Shown here piece after piece: positions 59,503-64,000 of a stretch of 64,000 bases of DNA. The translations under genes were made by a program, and so were the position numbers. Each line of letters starts with the position of its first letter. Within the stretch, counting starts at the first letter, position 1. Source of the stretch: an uncultured Alistipes sp. (GTDB taxonomy: Bacteria > Bacteroidota > Bacteroidia > Bacteroidales > Rikenellaceae); NCBI GenBank assembly GCA_900546065.1, contig URBK01000012.1, forward strand, positions 1 to 64,000, in the 5' to 3' direction. Under the pieces are notes generated by a model. That model did not search any database. It was not told the origin of the DNA and saw only the letters and a program-made list of their open reading frames with translations.

Positions 59503-61386
59503 ATGGAATCGAAAATGACCAATATGAATAATAACAACAAGCCGACGGCGGCGTATGACGACGACGCGATCCGTACGCTATCACCGCGCGAGCATCTGCG
59601 CCTGCGCCCGGGAATGTATATCGGCAAGCTGGGCGACGGTTCGCAGCCCGACGACGGCATATATGTGCTGATAAAGGAGACGGTCGACAACTCGATCGAC
59701 GAGTTCATCATGGGTGCGGGCAACCGTATCGACATCACCATCGAAGACAATGTGGTGACGGTGCGCGACTATGGCCGCGGCATTCCGCTCAAGTCGCTCT
59801 CGGCGGCGGTGAGCAAGATGAACACGGGCGGCAAGTATTCGGGCGAGGCGTTCAAGAAGACGGTCGGTCTGAACGGCGTGGGCGTGAAGGCCGTGAATAT
59901 GCTTTCGAGCGAGTTTACGGCACGCTCGGTGCGTGACGGCGAGGCGCATACGGTGACCTTTGCCAAGGGACTCGAGGTGTCGGACAAGTGGGAGAGCGGC
60001 GTGGATGAACGCACGGGTACCTGCATACGCTTCCGTGTAGACGAGGAGATCTTCGGAAAGTATTCATACAATATGGATTTCGTGGAGCAGATGGTGCGCA
60101 ACTACACCTATCTGAACCTCGGCCTCAAGATCACGCTCAACGGCCGCGAATATGTCTCGAAGAACGGCCTGCTCGATCTGGTGAACGACAACCTGTCGGA
60201 GGAGCCGCTCTATCCGCCGATCCATCTGTCGGGTGAGGATATAGAGGTGGTAATAACACACGGTACGGGATATGGCGAGAGCTACTATTCGTTCGTCAAC
60301 GGACAATATACCTCGCAGGGAGGAACGCATCAGGCAGCCTTCCGTGCTTCGATAGCCAAGGTTGTCAAGGAGTTTTATCATAAGGATTACGATCCGTCGG
60401 ATGTCCGCACGTCGATCATAGCGGCCATATCGATCCGCATGAACGACCCTGTGTTCGAGTCGCAGACGAAGATACGTCTTGGCTCGAAGGAGGTTGCGCC
60501 GGGGGTATCGATGCAGCAGTTCGTGGGTGATTTCCTCTCGGTGGATCTGGACAACTACCTGCACAAGCATCCCGAGACGGCGCAGGTGCTGCAGAAGAAG
60601 ATCGTCGAGAACGAGAAGGAGCGCAAGGCCATATCGGGCATACAGAAGAAGGCCCGCGAGACGGCCAAGAAGGTTGCAGTGAACAACCGTAAACTGCGAG
60701 ATTGCAAGATACACTTCACGGACAAGCACGAGTTGGCCGAGCAGACGATGATCTTCATCACGGAGGGACTTTCGGCCATGGGGCCCATCACGGCCAGCCG
60801 CAACGCCATGACGCAGGCCGTATTCTGCCTGCGGGGCAAGCCGCTGAACTCATACGGTCTGACGAAGAAGGTGGTCTACGAGAATGAGGAGTTCAACCTT
60901 TTGCAGTCGGCGCTCAATATCGACGAGGATATGGATAACCTGCGCTACAACAAGGTTATCATCGCCACGGATGCCGATGTGGACGGTATGCACATACGCC
61001 TTCTGATGACGAGTTTCTTCGTTCAGTTCTTCCCCGACCTGATACGCAGCGGCCATCTCTACATATTGCAGACGCCGCTGTTCCGCGTGCGCAACAAGAA
61101 GGAGAACTACTATTGCTACTCGGAAGAGGAGCGGCAGCAGGCGATCCGCCGCTGCGGCCCTACGGCCGAGATCACGCGCTTCAAGGGTCTGGGCGAGATC
61201 TCGCCCGACGAGTTCAAGGACCTCATAGGCGAGCAGATGCGTCTGGACAAGGTGCGCCTTACCAAGGACGACCCGATCTCTGATCTGCTGGAGTTCTATA
61301 TGGGCAAGAACACATACGAGCGTCAGGGCTTCATCATCGACAACCTTCGTATCGAGGAGGATCTTGTTGAGGACGAGGCGGTGTGA
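59503..61386 (+). CDS. parE: DNA topoisomerase IV subunit B
   Basis: A 627-residue GHKL-ATPase/TOPRIM protein. ATP site: [23 protein letters not shown] and [14 protein letters not shown]. The TOPRIM motif reads [15 protein letters not shown] with Glu421 kept, where most type IIA subunits have EGDSA, so the usual Asp is Leu423. [12 protein letters not shown] (Asp490, 492, 494) and the C-terminal [13 protein letters not shown] are normal. The length and immediate neighbour parC favour ParE over GyrB. It decatenates daughter chromosomes. Confidence 0.95.
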   Translation: MESKMTNMNNNNKPTAAYDDDAIRTLSPREHLRLRPGMYIGKLGDGSQPDDGIYVLIKETVDNSIDEFIMGAGNRIDITIEDNVVTVRDYGRGIPLKSLSAAVSKMNTGGKYSGEAFKKTVGLNGVGVKAVNMLSSEFTARSVRDGEAHTVTFAKGLEVSDKWESGVDERTGTCIRFRVDEEIFGKYSYNMDFVEQMVRNYTYLNLGLKITLNGREYVSKNGLLDLVNDNLSEEPLYPPIHLSGEDIEVVITHGTGYGESYYSFVNGQYTSQGGTHQAAFRASIAKVVKEFYHKDYDPSDVRTSIIAAISIRMNDPVFESQTKIRLGSKEVAPGVSMQQFVGDFLSVDLDNYLHKHPETAQVLQKKIVENEKERKAISGIQKKARETAKKVAVNNRKLRDCKIHFTDKHELAEQTMIFITEGLSAMGPITASRNAMTQAVFCLRGKPLNSYGLTKKVVYENEEFNLLQSALNIDEDMDNLRYNKVIIATDADVDGMHIRLLMTSFFVQFFPDLIRSGHLYILQTPLFRVRNKKENYYCYSEEERQQAIRRCGPTAEITRFKGLGEISPDEFKDLIGEQMRLDKVRLTKDDPISDLLEFYMGKNTYERQGFIIDNLRIEEDLVEDEAV

Positions 61387-61459
61387 GCGGTCGGCCCGAG
61401 GGGACGGCAAGAGAGTATAAAACGGACAAACGAACATAAAAAAGTAAAATCTACCGTAG

Positions 61460-64000
61460 ATGGCAGAAGATAGAGATACGAGAGACGACGAGGAGATCGG
61501 GGGCGACGAGCTGCCTGTCGACATGCCGGCCGAAGAGTCGGCGGAGGCCGGGATAGGACGCTACGGACGGCTTTTCGGCGAGGACGGCGGCAACATACAC
61601 AAACTGACGGGCATGTACAAGAACTGGTTCTTGGACTACGCGTCGTATGTGATTCTGGAGCGTGCCGTACCCCATCTGGAGGATGGCCTGAAGCCCGTGC
61701 AGCGCCGCATCCTGCACGCCATGAAGTGCTGCGACGACGGCCGCTACAACAAGGTGGCCAATATCGTGGGACAGGCCATGCAGTACCACCCGCACGGCGA
61801 CGCCTCGATCAAGGATGCGCTGGTGCAGCTCGGACAGAAGGACCTGCTGATAGATTGTCAGGGTAACTGGGGTAACATACTCACGGGCGACGAGGCTGCC
61901 GCGGGCCGATATATCGAGGCTCGGTTGTCGAAGTTTGCCTTGGAGGTTGTCTTCAACCGCAAGACAACGGAGTGGATGCGCTCCTACGATGGCCGCAACG
62001 AGGAACCCGTGACACTTCCGATCAAGTTCCCGCTGCTGCTGGCGCAGGGCACCGACGGTATTGCCGTAGGTCTGGCGTCCAAGATCCTGCCGCATAACTT
62101 CAACGAGTTGATTAACGCATGTATCGCACACCTTCGCGGGGAGGATTTCCAACTGTATCCCGATTTCCCGACGGGCGGTATCATGGATGTGACGCGCTAC
62201 AACGACGGCCTGCGCGGTGGCTCGGTCAAGGTGCGGGCGCGTATCTCGAAGATCGACAAACGGACGCTCGCCATTACGGAGATACCCTTTACCACGACCT
62301 CGGAGTCGATAAAGGATTCGATCGTGAAAGCCAACGAGAGGGGCAAGATACGTATCAAGAAGGTGGACGATCTGACGGCCGACAAGGTCGAGATCGTGAT
62401 CCACGTTGCGAACGACGAGTCGAGCGACAAGACCATCGACGCCCTCTACGCCTTCACCTCGTGCGAGGTATCCATCTCGCCCAATGCGTGCGTCATCTGT
62501 GACGAGAAGCCGCACTTCATGGGTGTGAAGGAGATCCTTCGCCGCTCGGCCGAGAATACGCGGCGTCTGCTGAGCTGCGAGCTTGAAATACGCCTTCACG
62601 AGTTGAACGAGGCGTGGCATGCGGCCTCTCTGGAGCGTATCTTCATCGAGAACAAGCTCTATCAGCTCATCGAGGGGTGCCGTTCGCATGAAGAGGCCTA
62701 CGCGGCCGTGGACAAGGGCTTGGAACCCTTCAAGAAGCTGCTGCGCCGCGAGGTTACGTTGGAGGATGTGCAGCGCCTGACGGAGTTGAAGTTCATCCGC
62801 ATATCGCGTTACGATGCCGACAAGGCCGACAACGAGATCCGCCGCATAGAGGATGATATCGAGTCGACGAAACACGATCTGGCGCACCTTACGGATTATA
62901 CCATTGCCTACTATGAGCATATACGCGACAAGTACGGCAAGGGGCGTGAGCGTCGTACCGAGATCCGCAGTTTCGATGCCATCGAGGCGGCGAAGGTGGC
63001 CGTTACGAACGCCAAACTCTATGTCGACCGGGCCGAGGGCTTCTTCGGCATAGGCAAGGGCATGAAGGATTCGGAGTTTGTATGCGACTGCAGCGACATA
63101 GACGACGTAATAGTGATACTCAAGGACGGCCGGTACAAGGTGACTAAGGTCAAGGACAAGGATTTCTTCGACAAGGGTATCTATTATATCGGAGTGTTCA
63201 AGCGCAACGACGAACGCACGATATACAACGTACTGTACCGCGACGGCCGCGGCGGCCCGATCATGATGAAGCGCTGCGCCATCAAGAGCATCACGCGCGA
63301 GCGGGAGTATGACCTTACGAAGGGGACGCCCAAGAGCGAGATACTCTACATGTCGGTCAACCCGAACGGCGAGGCCGAGGTGCTGAAGATATATTTCCGG
63401 CCGCGTCCGCGCCTGAAGAAGGTGATCGTGGACCTCGACTTCTCGACCGTGGCGATCAAGGGACGCCAGAGTCAGGGCAATCTCTTCTCGCGCTACGGCA
63501 TACACAAGATTTCGCTCAAGGAGCGTGGAACGTCGACGCTGGGCGGCCAGAACATCTGGTATGACGAGGATGTGCGCCGTCTGAATACCGACGGGCGCGG
63601 TGTGCTGCTGGGCGAGTTCAAGGGGGATGACAAGATCGTGGTGTGGACGACGAAGAACCTCTATTACATTACGGATTTCAACGTCGGACAGCACTTTCCC
63701 GATGAGACGGTGCGTATCGACCGCTACGTTCCGGGCCGCGTGTACAGCGTATGTTACTTCGACGGCGAGCAGGGCTATTACTACATGAAGCGCTTCCAGC
63801 TCGAAGCGAGCGAGAAGATGCAGTCGTTCCTTGACGAGGGTGCGCAGGTACGGTTCGTTGCCATGACCGACCGCAGCGGTGCCAAACTCGTCGTGACATA
63901 TCAGGGGGCGCAGGCGTCGCGTCCGGCGGACGAGATCGACGTCGACAGCTTCGTGGGCGTGAAGAGCCATCGTGCCAAGGGCAAGCGTATCACGACGTAT
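61460..64000 (+). CDS. parC: DNA topoisomerase IV subunit A, partial at window end
   Basis: An open frame of 847 codons that runs off the window. It starts at an ATG 73 bases after parE (MAEDRDTRDDEEIGG). VILERAVPHLEDGLKPVQRR and YHPHGDASI are winged-helix signatures, and the DNA-cleaving tyrosine is Tyr151 in AAAGRYIEARLSKF. AQGTDGIAVGLASKILPHNF follows. A long coiled-coil gate (about 440-520) and a beta-pinwheel C-terminal domain (from about 540) complete it. The acidic N-terminal 40 residues are an extension. Confidence 0.95.
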   Translation, partial: MAEDRDTRDDEEIGGDELPVDMPAEESAEAGIGRYGRLFGEDGGNIHKLTGMYKNWFLDYASYVILERAVPHLEDGLKPVQRRILHAMKCCDDGRYNKVANIVGQAMQYHPHGDASIKDALVQLGQKDLLIDCQGNWGNILTGDEAAAGRYIEARLSKFALEVVFNRKTTEWMRSYDGRNEEPVTLPIKFPLLLAQGTDGIAVGLASKILPHNFNELINACIAHLRGEDFQLYPDFPTGGIMDVTRYNDGLRGGSVKVRARISKIDKRTLAITEIPFTTTSESIKDSIVKANERGKIRIKKVDDLTADKVEIVIHVANDESSDKTIDALYAFTSCEVSISPNACVICDEKPHFMGVKEILRRSAENTRRLLSCELEIRLHELNEAWHAASLERIFIENKLYQLIEGCRSHEEAYAAVDKGLEPFKKLLRREVTLEDVQRLTELKFIRISRYDADKADNEIRRIEDDIESTKHDLAHLTDYTIAYYEHIRDKYGKGRERRTEIRSFDAIEAAKVAVTNAKLYVDRAEGFFGIGKGMKDSEFVCDCSDIDDVIVILKDGRYKVTKVKDKDFFDKGIYYIGVFKRNDERTIYNVLYRDGRGGPIMMKRCAIKSITREREYDLTKGTPKSEILYMSVNPNGEAEVLKIYFRPRPRLKKVIVDLDFSTVAIKGRQSQGNLFSRYGIHKISLKERGTSTLGGQNIWYDEDVRRLNTDGRGVLLGEFKGDDKIVVWTTKNLYYITDFNVGQHFPDETVRIDRYVPGRVYSVCYFDGEQGYYYMKRFQLEASEKMQSFLDEGAQVRFVAMTDRSGAKLVVTYQGAQASRPADEIDVDSFVGVKSHRAKGKRITTY

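Noticed and set aside
61451..63970. 839-codon open frame antisense to parC
   Set aside because: It mirrors the codon structure of the highly biased parC gene; parC has all family motifs, and the antisense product has no signal or domain.

Overview
The window looks like chromosomal DNA of a gut anaerobe of the phylum Bacteroidota, most likely the Alistipes/Rikenellaceae group. Support: many promoters have the Bacteroidota form (TAnnTTTG with a TTG-containing -33 element about 20 bases upstream); there is a wealth of lipoproteins, 6-bladed beta-propellers, NVEALA peptides, DUF3857 and DUF6249 proteins; coding DNA is GC-rich; and it carries a succinate-to-propionate decarboxylation system, a tryptophanase and a glutamate decarboxylase. 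The exact species is inference.

Layout. 1-7600 (minus): a lipoprotein array with four or five 6-bladed beta-propeller lipoproteins, an orphan lipoprotein, a truncated thiol lipoprotein and two NVEALA-type small ORFs. It is built from two modules that each begin with the same roughly 240-base terminator/promoter/NVEALA cassette. 7.8-13.2 kb (plus): a GH29 fucosidase and two adjacent DUF3857 proteins, one an active-looking transglutaminase and the other lacking the catalytic residues. 13.3-16.1 kb (minus): YfcE-like phosphodiesterase, a secreted esterase and RarA. 16.3-21.6 kb (plus): an FAD-dependent lipoprotein, a flavodoxin-like reductase and ClpC. 21.8-27.4 kb (minus): PepD, GH78 rhamnosidase and a two-motif retropepsin-like protein. 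27.8-30.6 kb (minus): rplM-rpsI-rpsB-tsf. 30.8-33.4 kb (minus): thrB-thrC behind a predicted Thr/Ile/Val-rich leader peptide and attenuator.

34.1-42.4 kb is the energy-metabolism block: malic enzyme, an unusual lipoprotein carrying two copies of the sodium-site signature of the next gene's product, the sodium-pumping methylmalonyl-CoA decarboxylase operon with its epimerase (mce-mmdA-D-C-B, minus), and divergently a thioredoxin-fold protein and MeaB. Together these serve conversion of malate and methylmalonyl-CoA to pyruvate, propionyl-CoA and a sodium gradient. Next is a tryptophanase interrupted by one in-frame amber codon (42.7-44.1 kb).

44.2-55.6 kb holds an HGSNAT-like membrane acyltransferase, a sirtuin overlapping an L,D-transpeptidase-like gene, an SPFH/ribbon-helix-helix/membrane operon, an EEP phosphatase, glutamate decarboxylase, two tRNA-Pro genes separated by a polypurine tract, a YIP1-like and a DUF2089 protein, a secreted alpha/beta hydrolase, a DUF6249 protein and an MBL-fold hydrolase. 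55.9-64 kb (plus): GH31 glycosidase, PlsC, ParE and ParC, the last running off the window end. No phage, transposase, CRISPR array or rRNA was seen.
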